From Bacteroidales bacterium (GTDB lineage Bacteria > Bacteroidota > Bacteroidia > Bacteroidales > Bacteroidaceae): a stretch of DNA of 39,871 nt. The notes beneath the pieces were generated by a model. That model was not told the origin of the DNA, ran no database searches, and was given only the letters and a program-made list of their open reading frames with translations. Shown here in pieces: positions 7,001-18,400 of the stretch (position 1 is its first letter; every line of letters starts with the position of its first letter). Location: contig SUXS01000002.1 of the NCBI GenBank assembly GCA_015060865.1, forward strand, positions 1 to 39,871, read 5' to 3'. The position numbers and the translations under genes were made by a program.

Positions 7001-8734
7001 TTAAAATCTTCCGAAAAGCCGTTGGGAATCACGTAAAGCTGCTTGCTTGACCCATCCTTCGGGCACAAAACGCCATTGTCCTAAAGATTGGGGTGTTACC
7101 ATCCCACGTCCCTCAATATAATGATACAGGTAAAAACGTAAATCCGCATCGGTGGCATACTCAATACGGCCTTCGAGTTCTTCCTTGGGGATACCAGCAC
7201 CCTTGGTCAGAAGTTCTCCTCCACCATTTCCGCGATACGAGTTTACAGCTACATAATAGATTTTATCCAGTTCAAAGGGCTTGCCATCAGCCAAGCTTTT
7301 TATGATTACCCGCTGACCTGAAGGTTTCGTTACATCAACATCATAAATAATACCTGCAGCCGAATCAAAATTGTAATAAGCATTCTTCAAGGTCGGCTTC
7401 GAAGTCCTCACATCAGAGAACAGCAACAATGGGTCTTCTGATGAGCTCATACCATTGATCCAGAGGCTATACGACATCTCCAGATAATCTCGTATTTCAC
7501 GCCCTGACAGTCGCATCAGGTATAACTGATTCTCATAACGGTATATTTTAAACAAATCACGTACATGGATATCACCGGCCGGTATTAGAGCATCATATGA
7601 CAATGGAGCGGCAAAAGATATCTGAGCACTTGTGATATCCAACTGCATTCGATGGATAAAATCAACATACTCAGAAGGACCCAAATATGCCTTACGGGCA
7701 TCCATTGCCTGGGTAAAGGTTCCTACACGACGGGAAACATAGGCTTTCACCTTTTCCATCTGCGAGGAGAATTTTTCGAGGAATCGGGCATCAGGCTCTA
7801 AATCATCCACATTGACAATAGCGGGAGAAAGGGCCAACTGAACTTTGTCATTCCCCTGCTTACTATAGGTAATCTCTACTGTTGCCACCGAATTAGCGTT
7901 ATTGGCCGGATTAAGCAACAGCACAGTATCGCCCACCACATTGACAACCTGCGTATTACGCTCAGTATGATCGTGTCCGTAAAAGACCACATCAAATCCA
8001 GGGACCTGCTCAGCCACGCTACGGGCTGCATTTTCGGCATAGGAATCCGTCACTATCCCTCCCTCATAGCCGGAATGGAACAAGCCTACAACGACATCAG
8101 GCTGCTCATATCGATGTAAATAATCCATCCACCTTCTGGCAGCTAACTCCATATCAATGAACTCCAAGCCACGCCATAGATTGCGCGGCAGCCAATTGGG
8201 GACAGCAGGAGTAATGAGCCCTAAAATGGCCACCTTGACACCATCACACTCTTTAATTGTATAAGGAGGCAAAAATGGAGTTTCGGAATCCTCGAAATAG
8301 ATGTTGCCACACACCACCGGGAAATGGCAATCGCCAATGTAACGCTGATAAGTGGCCCCACCAGGCTCTATGTCGTGATTTCCCAACGTAGCAGCATCAC
8401 ACTTAAGATAGTTAAGCACCTCTGCAGCGAGATGAGGTTCTTCAATCGCTTGCGTATTGTAGTAATAAGAGGTTGGCTGGCCTTGAAGAATATCACCTGC
8501 ATCAATAAACAGCAGATTATCGCCATAAACCTCACGTTCTCCGTTGAGATAACTGCTCACACGAGCTAAACTCCCAGTAGAAGAGCTATCTGAACAGAAA
8601 TCGTAAGGAAAAAAATTTCCATGTACGTCAGTAGAACATACGATTTTCAGCTTTTTCGTTTGGGACTCATTGCACCCAACAAGCACCAGCATGCACCAAA
8701 TGGGCAAACAAAATAGACGAAGTATTCTCTGCAT
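7001..8734 (-). CDS. 5'-nucleotidase / 2',3'-cyclic phosphodiesterase-like lipoprotein
   Basis: The 577-residue protein has a lipoprotein signal ending in LVLVGC, so it should be lipid-anchored in the cell envelope. The metallophosphoesterase half shows STDVHGNFFPYD, DAGDILQG, LGNHDIEPG and FYGHDHTE, which supply the two-metal ligands. The C-terminal half (about residues 350-560) matches the UshA-type 5'-nucleotidase domain, with NSYRGNGGGELL as its substrate-binding signature. The family removes phosphate from nucleotides in the periplasm or at the surface. I chose the ATG at 8732-8734: an upstream in-frame TTG at 8761 lies within the promoter core and cannot be the start. The gene stands alone, with a promoter 25 bases upstream. 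Confidence 0.88.
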   Translation of the reverse strand: MQRILRLFCLPIWCMLVLVGCNESQTKKLKIVCSTDVHGNFFPYDFCSDSSSTGSLARVSSYLNGEREVYGDNLLFIDAGDILQGQPTSYYYNTQAIEEPHLAAEVLNYLKCDAATLGNHDIEPGGATYQRYIGDCHFPVVCGNIYFEDSETPFLPPYTIKECDGVKVAILGLITPAVPNWLPRNLWRGLEFIDMELAARRWMDYLHRYEQPDVVVGLFHSGYEGGIVTDSYAENAARSVAEQVPGFDVVFYGHDHTERNTQVVNVVGDTVLLLNPANNANSVATVEITYSKQGNDKVQLALSPAIVNVDDLEPDARFLEKFSSQMEKVKAYVSRRVGTFTQAMDARKAYLGPSEYVDFIHRMQLDITSAQISFAAPLSYDALIPAGDIHVRDLFKIYRYENQLYLMRLSGREIRDYLEMSYSLWINGMSSSEDPLLLFSDVRTSKPTLKNAYYNFDSAAGIIYDVDVTKPSGQRVIIKSLADGKPFELDKIYYVAVNSYRGNGGGELLTKGAGIPKEELEGRIEYATDADLRFYLYHYIEGRGMVTPQSLGQWRFVPEGWVKQAALRDSQRLFGRF

Positions 8735-8758
8735 AATTATAACATAACTAATATTGTG

Positions 8759-8766
8759 CAAATATA
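8759..8766 (-). promoter_or_regulatory. Promoter core of the nucleotidase gene
   Basis: TATATTTG on the minus strand matches the Bacteroidetes -7 box. A TTG lies about 21 bases upstream. It is 24 bases before the chosen ATG, giving a short leader, and rules out the longer TTG-initiated frame. Confidence 0.65.
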
Positions 8767-8839
8767 AAGATTTTTATCGCTACGACACAACTTTCCTACA
8801 GGGTTTTATGTTTCTTCTCCATCAATAATCCATAAAAAA

Positions 8840-9796
8840 ATGGCTTTCATAGACTATTATAAGGTGTTGGGGATAGACCGCAACGCAGATGAAAAGGAAA
8901 TCCGAAAAGCTTTCCGCAAATTAGCCAAAAAGTATCATCCTGACATCAACAAAGATGATCCGAAAGCTCAAGAGCGCTTCCAAGAGATCAATGAGGCAAA
9001 CGAAGTGTTAAGCGATCCTGAAAAGCGCAGGAGATATGACGAATACGGTGAGCATTGGATGCACGCAGAAGAGTATGAGGCACAACGGCAACAATACAAG
9101 CAACAATATAGCAACAGCCAGAATCAAGCATACGGCAGATATGCCGGAAGTGGTTTCGGCGGTTTTGACTTTAGTGGCTTTGGTGATTTCAGCCGTTCGG
9201 AAGGAAATACGGGAGGGTTCAGCGACTTTTTTGAACAGTTGTTTGGAGGGACCAGAGAAAGGAATACTAGGCATTCACCCATGCAAGGGCAAGACCTCGA
9301 GGCAGAATTGCACCTTCCACTACGTGATGCGGCTGTGACGCACAAACAGATAATAACCCTCAACAACGGCAAGTCGGTACGAGTCACCATCCCTGCCGGT
9401 ATTGCCGATGGACAACGTCTCAAACTACGCGGACATGGTGGGGAGGCACCACAAGGAGGTACGCGAGGGGATCTCTATATTACCTTCCGTATAGAAGCAG
9501 ACAAGACATTTACCCGACAAGGAGACAATCTGCACACCGTCATCACTATCCCTTTCACCACTGCCCTACTTGGGGGAGAGATAACCCTATCCACCCTCTA
9601 TGGAGATGTACGATTAACGATAAAGCCATGCACGCAACCTGCAACCAAGCTGCGACTTAAAGGCAAAGGGTTTCCGATATACAAGAAAGAGGGTGAATTT
9701 GGCGATTTAATCATCACCTTCAATATACAGCTGCCCACCTCACTGACTACACGGCAGCGTGAGTTGATAAACGAGCTAAAAAATACGGGTATATGA
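8840..9796 (+). CDS. CbpA-like DnaJ-family co-chaperone
   Basis: This 318-residue protein begins with a J domain (residues 1-70) carrying the HPD motif in [11 protein letters not shown], the site that stimulates DnaK ATPase. A Gly/Phe-rich stretch follows (about 95-140, [15 protein letters not shown]), then the two C-terminal substrate-binding domains with [19 protein letters not shown]. The CxxCxGxG zinc fingers of true DnaJ are absent, so it is a type II J-protein like E. coli CbpA. It acts in the cytoplasm. The ATG at 8840 gives the complete J domain ([12 protein letters not shown]). It is read in the same direction as nudC, 69 bp downstream. Confidence 0.92.
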   Translation: MAFIDYYKVLGIDRNADEKEIRKAFRKLAKKYHPDINKDDPKAQERFQEINEANEVLSDPEKRRRYDEYGEHWMHAEEYEAQRQQYKQQYSNSQNQAYGRYAGSGFGGFDFSGFGDFSRSEGNTGGFSDFFEQLFGGTRERNTRHSPMQGQDLEAELHLPLRDAAVTHKQIITLNNGKSVRVTIPAGIADGQRLKLRGHGGEAPQGGTRGDLYITFRIEADKTFTRQGDNLHTVITIPFTTALLGGEITLSTLYGDVRLTIKPCTQPATKLRLKGKGFPIYKKEGEFGDLIITFNIQLPTSLTTRQRELINELKNTGI

Positions 9797-9831
9797 GCAC
9801 AAGCACTCGCGGAAATCTCAGAATATTATAT

Positions 9832-9839
9832 TACCTTTG
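9832..9839 (+). promoter_or_regulatory. Candidate promoter core for nudC
   Basis: TACCTTTG, followed by C, matches the Bacteroidetes -7 box and sits 26 bases before the nudC ATG. No convincing TTTG box is seen 20 bases upstream. Confidence 0.5.
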
Positions 9840-9865
9840 CCACAAAGAGCAAATGGTAATATAGG

Positions 9866-10627
9866 ATGAAAACAACACATTGGTATATATTTCATGAAGG
9901 AAGGATTCTGCTAAAAAAGCGTTTCAAGCTTTATCAAATACCTATAGGAGAAGAACCACCCGTGGTGAATATATGCCATACGCACATGTTCAGAGAGAGT
10001 GACGACATACAATATATAACAGCACAAGCGACATCAGATATACCATTAGAGGGGTATGAGTGGACCGAACTACGCAAAAGCTATTCCTTAGTGACCCACT
10101 CAGCTTATCAAGAGGCAGGGAAGGCTGCTGAAATATTATATTTTGACCTCCATCACCAATATTGCGGAATATGCGGGGGAGCTATGTCATGGCACTCGCC
10201 CATCAGCAAACATTGTACAAACTGTGGAGAAGAACTATGGCCCCAACTAAACACGGCCATAATCGTTCTCATACACAAGGGGAAAGAGGCACTATTAGTC
10301 AAATCACGTAACTTCAAACGTGACTTCTATGGTCTTGTCGCAGGATTTGTCGAAACAGGAGAGTCCCTAGAGGAATGTGTGCGCCGTGAAGTACGAGAAG
10401 AAACGGGATTAGAAATCTCGCATATACGTTATTATGGCAGTCAACCATGGCCCTACCCTATCGGGCTCATGATCGGATTTCATGCAGACTATGCAGGAGG
10501 GAATCTATGCCTTGCCGACAACGAGCTATGTGATGCAAAGTTCTTTACTCCCGACAATCTGCCTAACATACCAGAAAAGCTCAGTATGGCGCGCATGCTC
10601 ATAGATGACTGGGTTGCCAATCCATAA
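9866..10627 (+). CDS. nudC: NAD(+)/NADH diphosphatase (Nudix)
   Basis: This 253-residue protein has a four-cysteine zinc ribbon (CGICGG ... CTNCGE, residues about 96-116), a full Nudix box GFVETGESLEECVRREVREE with the catalytic glutamates, and the NADH-pyrophosphatase signature SQPWPYP just after it. The family cleaves NAD(H) to NMN(H) and AMP, and can remove NAD caps from RNA. The N-terminal domain is somewhat divergent. It follows the CbpA-like gene but has its own candidate promoter, and a bidirectional terminator ends the unit. Confidence 0.93.
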   Translation: MKTTHWYIFHEGRILLKKRFKLYQIPIGEEPPVVNICHTHMFRESDDIQYITAQATSDIPLEGYEWTELRKSYSLVTHSAYQEAGKAAEILYFDLHHQYCGICGGAMSWHSPISKHCTNCGEELWPQLNTAIIVLIHKGKEALLVKSRNFKRDFYGLVAGFVETGESLEECVRREVREETGLEISHIRYYGSQPWPYPIGLMIGFHADYAGGNLCLADNELCDAKFFTPDNLPNIPEKLSMARMLIDDWVANP

Positions 10628-10681
10628 CTAAATCGCCAAATAGTAAAAATCACAAAACGACGGGCTATCCATTCATATAAC

Positions 10682-10719
10682 AAAAAAAGAGGGGGTGTCG
10701 CATTGACACACCCTCTTTT
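10682..10719. terminator. Bidirectional intrinsic terminator
   Basis: A GC-rich stem built on GAGGG-GGTGTC and GACAC-ACCCTC, with a single G/A mismatch and a 5-base loop, is flanked by seven A on the left and four T on the right. It can end plus-strand nudC and the minus-strand six-gene operon, whose last stop is only 9 bases away. Confidence 0.85.
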
Positions 10720-10727
10720 ATACATTA

Positions 10728-12464
10728 TCAATAGAAACGGATAGTAATTGTATTTCCGTCAAACTGTATTTTGCTACCTGGTGTAGAATATTTCTTATCG
10801 TACATAACAAGTTCTGATTGGTCAGGACATACAGGAATCAATTGACCAATACATTTACGAATATTCTCCACGGAAGTCGTGTTAAACTTTCTCATAGCAG
10901 GATTAGCCTTGTTCCGCTCAATGATAGCAATTGCCTGCTCCATCTTATCAATCACCAATAGATACTTAATGCGATCAATTACAGGATCCTTACTCATCTT
11001 AACCGAGGCATAGCATTCTGCCAAACGATAACAAGCGTCACCATATTCACTATTAGCAGCAAAGGCACGCTTAAATTGTCCCAAAGCATTATTATTACTA
11101 TTCTTCACGGTTGCATAAATCAATCCCACACGATAATACAACTCTGACTTCTTCAACGGATCCTGTTCATCTGCTGCAAGTTGTCGATATGACAGTAAAG
11201 CCTCATCAAAACGTTCTCGCCTCATATACTCATCAGCGAGCATTTTTCGTTTCGCCATGACATCGGCAAAAGTTTCCTCTGTTACAGGCAACCTCATATA
11301 GTACTCTAGAGCCGTCAGATAGGATTCGGAATCCTTACATCTCGCCATATTACGAATTATACGCTTCAAGAGCTTGTCGTCGATAGGTTCAACACCAAAA
11401 TCCCATAAATCCAATTTATCAGCCAACTGCTTATTAAATGCTATCTCCATAGCATCACAATCACCTGTACTTGCCATCAAACTTGTAGAGTTCTCTTCAA
11501 ATACATCAGTAATCTGATCATAATGTATTTGTATATTACCAATAACGCCTTGGCTCAAATCCTGTTCCAGCATAAAGGCCTCTCGCAAGTCTACAGAATC
11601 AAAGTCTATTTGATACTGTTCCGCATGTCCCTTATGATCATGAGCCAATCGCGAGTTGGACATCATGAAATACACATAAGGTATTTCATAATGAAGGTCA
11701 ACCTTATTTTCCTGCTCATATAGAGCATCACGCATTATCTCATATGCGCGTACAATCTCCGGGCGCATTACCGTTTCTCTATTAATCTGATCTATGGCTA
11801 TAGTATCTCCATTTGCCTTTACATATACAGAATCACCACCCACACTAATCTTATATACTTCCGGCAACAATTGATTATAACGCCTAGCCTTCTCACTCTT
11901 AATTAAGGTCCTGGAATAAGGACTATCATTACGAGCATTAATGATATCAGTGAGTTCATACCATACATCATATAGATCCATCAACTCATCCAGATAGATT
12001 TCCTGCTGAATAGAATCTTCGGTATTCTCCACCAAACCATTGAGAATACTAATACCTTTATCATATACATCAACGCGATGGACCGCATGACTATCAAACA
12101 CCATCTTCCAAGGATAGTAAGCCAATACAAAGTTTGAGTCACGCCACAGCTCCTCATACATAGCAATTGCATAAATCAAGGAATCAGGCAATTCTGATTC
12201 GGGAATAAGATAATATACTAACGTATCCTGGGCCAAACTGTCAACGGGTGGCAATGAGTCCGTCAAACTAGTAGTAGCAGAAACTGCAACAGGAGCTGCA
12301 AATGCTTGTTCTACCTTAGCAGAATCTGTAGAGATACTATCTGAAAGATTTGCTGCAGCACGTAAAGTATCATTCAGCACATCTTCGTTTTGCGCCATAC
12401 CGTCTGCCATAGGCATCAACAGGAATATGCACAAACTAAAAAGACCTTTTCTAAAACTATCCAT
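10728..12464 (-). CDS. Exported TPR-like repeat protein, last gene of the giant-barrel operon
   Basis: The 578-residue protein starts with a signal peptide (FSLCIFLLMPMADGMAQ) and a Thr/Ser/Asp-rich linker with DSL and DTL words (residues about 25-90). The rest is mostly helical: repeated helix pairs in residues about 370-500, such as RFDEALLSYRQLAADEQ, SELYYRVGLIYATVKN and NALGQFKRAFAANSEYGDA, look like tetratricopeptide repeats. The end is a short beta segment (GNTITIRFY). No catalytic motif is seen. It lies 27 bp after the giant multi-barrel gene and is surely co-transcribed with it. A periplasmic scaffold or assembly role is an inference from TPR proteins next to outer-membrane systems. 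Confidence 0.75.
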   Translation of the reverse strand: MDSFRKGLFSLCIFLLMPMADGMAQNEDVLNDTLRAAANLSDSISTDSAKVEQAFAAPVAVSATTSLTDSLPPVDSLAQDTLVYYLIPESELPDSLIYAIAMYEELWRDSNFVLAYYPWKMVFDSHAVHRVDVYDKGISILNGLVENTEDSIQQEIYLDELMDLYDVWYELTDIINARNDSPYSRTLIKSEKARRYNQLLPEVYKISVGGDSVYVKANGDTIAIDQINRETVMRPEIVRAYEIMRDALYEQENKVDLHYEIPYVYFMMSNSRLAHDHKGHAEQYQIDFDSVDLREAFMLEQDLSQGVIGNIQIHYDQITDVFEENSTSLMASTGDCDAMEIAFNKQLADKLDLWDFGVEPIDDKLLKRIIRNMARCKDSESYLTALEYYMRLPVTEETFADVMAKRKMLADEYMRRERFDEALLSYRQLAADEQDPLKKSELYYRVGLIYATVKNSNNNALGQFKRAFAANSEYGDACYRLAECYASVKMSKDPVIDRIKYLLVIDKMEQAIAIIERNKANPAMRKFNTTSVENIRKCIGQLIPVCPDQSELVMYDKKYSTPGSKIQFDGNTITIRFY

Positions 12465-12491
12465 CGTATATATAAATCTATCTACGTTTTA

Positions 12492-15400
12492 TTAAAATGT
12501 ATACTTAATTCCCAACTGTGCATCAAGCATCTTAGTCAACTCACCTGCGATAACCACTCCTTGAGCCGCATAATTCTTCCCAAAGAATCGAGCACGAGGT
12601 TCAAGAGAAATACCCAGATTTTCTGTTAACTTCATTTGTACCGGGATAGACACCTGTGCACCCAATGCCGATTTCTTTAGCTGAGCAGCCATCAGTGTAT
12701 TGGTATCAGAGATACGCGTACTGAAGACTGGGCCCATAGCCAAAGCTACATCCAAACGACGAGATGAGGTATAACCTGCCAAGAGAGTACTTAAATCGAA
12801 CATATAGTCTGCAGAGACATTAACATATCCAAACTCATACTCCATAGGAAGACGATTAGAAACAGTTGTGTTGGACAACTTTGCATACTCTGCTGACAGG
12901 CGTGCTCCTGAATAGGGTGAGAAATGGTACTCACCAGAAATCCCTGCACTGAGATCAAACAAGGCCTTATCACCAATTGTACGAGCTTGGAACAAATAAT
13001 TCAAGCCACCATGGAGAGCCAAAGCTTTATAAGGCTTAAACTCTTCCGGTTGATTACGCTTTGACAAGAAGCGATGTTCGCTCAAAGCAAACTCCATACC
13101 AGCAGTTACAGAGAAGAGCTGCTCACCAAAAGCATAACGAGGTTCTACATACAATGAATGATGCTCATCAGTATGATAGCGGAACTGTGCACCAGCAACC
13201 ATATCACTGTAAGTATTCTTATCAACATCAACCATATCACGCATCACATTCAAGTTAATGCCAGTCTCAATACCTGCGATCAAGTTGACTGCAAAACGAG
13301 AGTAGTAGTTGGTATCGTCCAATGCAAAAGGATTGAAGAGTACATCCATCCTTCCGCCCAAGGAAACAGACTTGTAGGCGATATCATACGGAGTATCTAC
13401 CTTGCTATAGGAAACCATATCATAGTTATATGCACCTAACTCACCTGATAGACGGAGACCGACAGAAGAATTGAACCAACGGCCCAAACCAGCACCCAAC
13501 AAAACGTCACCCGTTTTTCCAAATGCCATATTGGTTCCTGCAGCATATTGCAATCCCATGCCTAGGTTGATGAAATCATACCCAGACTTCTCTTCCTCCG
13601 CTACATTACGTTGCCTATTACCAAATGTATACTTAACACCCAACTGAGTAGATGTAAACAATGCGGGGAAGCGACCAGCCACATGCTTTGCTATATAATC
13701 AGGAGCGAACATACGACCACGAGGTTCCAAAGATACACCCCACTGATTGTCTATTGCATATGTCACAGGGACACTCAACTGAACACCCCACGCATTTCTT
13801 TTAACAGGATTATAACTTTTCCTATAAGAGTTGTCTGCAGCAAGATAGGTACTATACACAGGTCCCATACCTAAGCCAATAGTCCACTTCCGATCCAAAG
13901 AATAGCCTTGAACAAGTGTTGACACATCGAACAAATACTCGACAGCTGCACTTAGGTAGCTTGAGCTAAAATCACCGACTTTACGAGTATTCTTACATAC
14001 CTCACGTCCTGAGATAGTTCCATGATTGAACATCATACGAGCTCCTGAATAACGGCTAAAACGGTACTCGCCGACAAGTGCTGTTGTGAAATCTGCAGGA
14101 GCAGAGCTACCGTACTCAAAGAAATCAATCATGTTATCCACACCACCAAGGTATGCCAACGAGAAAGAGGGCTTAAACTCGTTTATCTTAGTAATTTTAT
14201 GGTTGAAACGTGTCTTGGAAGCCATGAACTCAACACCAGCAGTCAGTGAATAAAGACTTCCCGTAAACTCACCCATCCGATACGTATAACGAGGCTCTAC
14301 ATAGAGGGAGTGTTCACTATCCACATTGTAACGTAACTGCAAACCTCCAGAGATGCCAGTAAAAGCATTCAAAGTAGCCGGCATGCCAGTCTCATGCCCC
14401 AAAAGGGATTCACCGATTTCCCAACCTGCCAGCACATTGAAATCGAACATGCGATTATCCTCACCGGCAAAAGCATTCAAAGGATTGAACAGGACATCGG
14501 CACGGAAAGCAGCTGCAACATCTTTCTTATAGACCGTCTCACCACGATAAGCATAATTGAGCCAGTCATGAGAAGAGAAGTTCACTGAAGCACGAGCCGT
14601 CCACCCTGGAGTGAATCGATATCCCAAGCCCAAAGCATAGCGTGAACCCGAATAAGAGGGAGATTCTTGCATCTGCACACCCAAATTGGCGTCCATAAAT
14701 AGCTTACCGTCAAAATGATTCTCATCAGCCATACGGACAGGGTCGTAATCCTTGAAAGAATACTTCAGCCCAACCTTTACATCTAGTAGTTTCGACATGT
14801 TACTGCCACTACTTGCCCAACCAGACAAGTAATCCTTACCAAAGAAGCGGGCACGAGGTTCAAGCATGAGACCCCAGAATTCATTAAGATCCCATTGTAC
14901 AGGAATTCCTACCTGAGCGCCAAGAGCCGTTTTACCAGATCCCATAAAGTCCTCATTACCCATTACACGAGTAGAAAGCACTGGACCTAATGCCAAAGCA
15001 ACATCCATACGACGTGATTTTGTATACCCAGCCAGAAGAGTACCCAAATCGAATACATAATCTGCAGCAATATTAGCATACCCTAAAGTAGGCTGTACCA
15101 AGGCTCCCTTAGATAGATACGGATAAGACAAACTAAAATAGTCTGCAGACAAACGTGCGCCTGAGTATGGTGTGAAACGATATTCTCCAGCGACACCTAA
15201 CAATAGACCCAATTGGTTGGTTCCTTCATAGGTTCTTGTTCTGTAAAGATAATCAGCACCACCATAGAAAGACAGAGCAAAATAGGGAGAGAACTTCTCA
15301 GGCTGATTCTTACGAGAAAGGAATCGATACTCGTTCATAGAGTATTCAAGACCTCCTGTCACAGAGAAGACCTGTTCACCCAAAGTATAGCGGGGCTCAA

Positions 15401-18400
15401 TATACAACGCGTGATTCTCATCGGTCATATATCGGAATTGCATACCTGCTCCCAATGCGCTATAAGAAGCGTAATCAACATATCGACTTCCAATCACATC
15501 CAACTTAACACCAGCTTCTGTACCTGCAACCAAATTTGCAGCGAAACGAGCGTTCTCACCAATGCCAAACATTGCAAAAGGATTGAAAAGAAGATCTATC
15601 TTACCACTGAAACGTGCAGAAGAGAGCAACTGATTATAAGTAAATCCAGAAGACTTATAGTTAAAAGTATCATGCTGGTTAGCTCCAATACCGGCCATCG
15701 CACGAACTCCAAAGACTGGATTAATCCAACGGCCAAATCCCAAACCAATTTGAGGAGCAGCTGTTGAAGCAAAAGCGATATCGCTATACGGAGAGAACTG
15801 AGCACCCATAGCAAAACTCATGAAATCACGACTGTCTGCAGCATCTTCAACACGAGTATCACGATCGCCATCAATAGTATACTTAACACCCAACTGTGAA
15901 TTCATCAATAACGAAGGGTAACGTCCTGCACGGTCTGTGGCAATATAATCTCCTGCGAACATACGTGCACGCGGCTCGAATGATACGCCCCACTGTTCGT
16001 CAATAGCATAAGTCACAGGTAGAGCCAACTGAGCACCCAAGGAGTGTTTGGGAGTAGAGAAAAAGACATAATCGCCCGAGTTATCAAAACTGGTATGATA
16101 GCTATAGACAGGTCCCAAGCCAAGACCTACCGTCCACTTACGATCAGGAGTATATCCCTGCAATAAGGTCGTAAAGTCGAACTGATACTCTGCACCTACA
16201 TTTAAGTAATTCAGTTTATATGGCGCCAAACGCGAACCAAAAATATCACTACCTGATACAGCTGTATGGTCGAACATCAATCGTACACTCGAATATGGAC
16301 TAAATCGATATTCTCCTGCGACACCTACAGTAAGGTTAAAAGATGATTCTTTTCCATACACATGTGGCTTAATATGACCATCAACACCTCCTAAGGCTAA
16401 CAAAGAGAATGATGGAGAGAATGTCTCAGGCTGATTAGCTTTGGTACGGAAACGATATTCTGTACCTGCAAATTCCATACCTGCAGCCAATGAGAATAGA
16501 CCTTCTGTATAGTTGTTCTTCAAGAAATAGGTGTATCGAGGCTCCAAATAGAAGGTATAGTCATTGCTCTGATTGTAGCGCAACTGTACACCACCCGAGA
16601 AACCTTCTGCTTCATTCAACGTAACAAAACCATCATGAGCCAATGTTGACACGCCATGCTCCCAACCTGCCAAGAGATTCAAGTCAAAAACACGATAAGC
16701 ACTACCAGCGAAATAGTTTAACGGATTAAACAACAAATCAGCACGTAAAGAAGAGGCTATACTCTTCTTATAAACATCGGCATATAAAGAGGGATATGTC
16801 AACCAATTATGAGCGCCAAAATTCAAAGAGAATCGTGCTGCAAAGGCCGGATTGATACGATATCCCAAGCCAACACCAGCTTGCGGGCCAACACCCAGTC
16901 CAGGCTGAGCCATTTGAAGGCCAACATTAGCATCACCAAAGATTCTGCTTTCTTCAGCACCTTCTGCATCCTCATCCATGGATGGAGCCTCTTGATTAAA
17001 GGTATACTTCACACCCATCTGAGTGTTTAACTGCATAAAAGGATAATGATTAGCTGTATGAGCGATATAATTAGGCTTGAAAGCTGTACCACGAGGTTCT
17101 AAAGAAAGCGCCCAGCTATCATTCAAACGATAGGATACAGGAATAGAAATCTGCGCGCCCCATGCACCAGCCTTAGAACCATCAACATACGATGGTGCAT
17201 ATCCCTGTTCCACAGCGGGTTCCGAACTACGAACGCGCGCGCTATAAACCGGACCCATTGCCAATGAAACATCGAACTTACGGTCGGTAGTATATCCTTG
17301 AAGCAATGTCGTCAAATCAAACACATAATCAAAACCCAGATTCCAATAGCCTAATCTATAGTCATTAACCCAATCTATAGTATTGCCCTGCTCATCCTTT
17401 GAAGAGTACAACTCACGTCGAGCGTGGTTTGAGTTGTCTGCAGTAAAGCGCACACCAGAATAGGGGCTGAAACGATACTCAGCAGCAATGCCTCTGTTCC
17501 AAATAGAGAGAGGAGCACCTTCGTAGGCAGAACGAGCATAAGAATAACCTACACCCCCCAAAAGGGACAACGACCAAGAGGGAGTAAACATTCCAGGCTG
17601 ACGAGACTTGGACAAGAATGCGTAGTCGTTCACACCAAGCTCCATACCCGCTGTTAAAGACAAAAGAGAATACTCCGTGGAAAGGTTATAACTATAACGA
17701 GGCTCCAAATATAAAGCATGGAAATCATCATAATTGTAACGAAGCTGCAAGCCTGCAGAAACTGCATTGTGGCCTTCGAGAGTAGCAACGGTATGCTCAT
17801 GTCCTCTAATAGCCATACCATACTCCCAACCTGCCAGAATGTTCAAATCAAACAGATTGTCATAACGATTCTTCAAATAGCCATGGGGGCTAAGCATCAA
17901 GTCAAAACGGCCATAAGCAGACATATTGCGTTGATACACATTCGCATATTCATTATCCCCACCTGAGAGATGTAACGATTGTTGCGCTGCATGCCAATTA
18001 TGTGCATTCATTCCTAAAGAGGCACGAACAGCTACTCCTGGACTAAACCAGTAACCTAAACCAGCATTGACACGGGGACCCATATCTGAAAGTGTCTGCT
18101 GGAATTGCGAACCTAAACCTAAATCAACAAAGAACTTCCCTGACTTCTTAACAGAATCAGCATGTTCCGGACGATTAAAGCGGTCATTAAACGCATACTT
18201 AACACCGACTTGAGTATTCAATATCTTAGTTAATCCACCGACACGATAATTATCAATAAAATCAGAAGCATAAAAACGTGCACGTGGCTCAAAGAAGAAA
18301 TCTAAATTAGAATTCAATCGATAGGCAACTGGAATTCCGACTTGGAATCCAAAGGCGTGGTTTGCAACACTGCTATAATCGATTTGTGGAGTAGAAGCCA

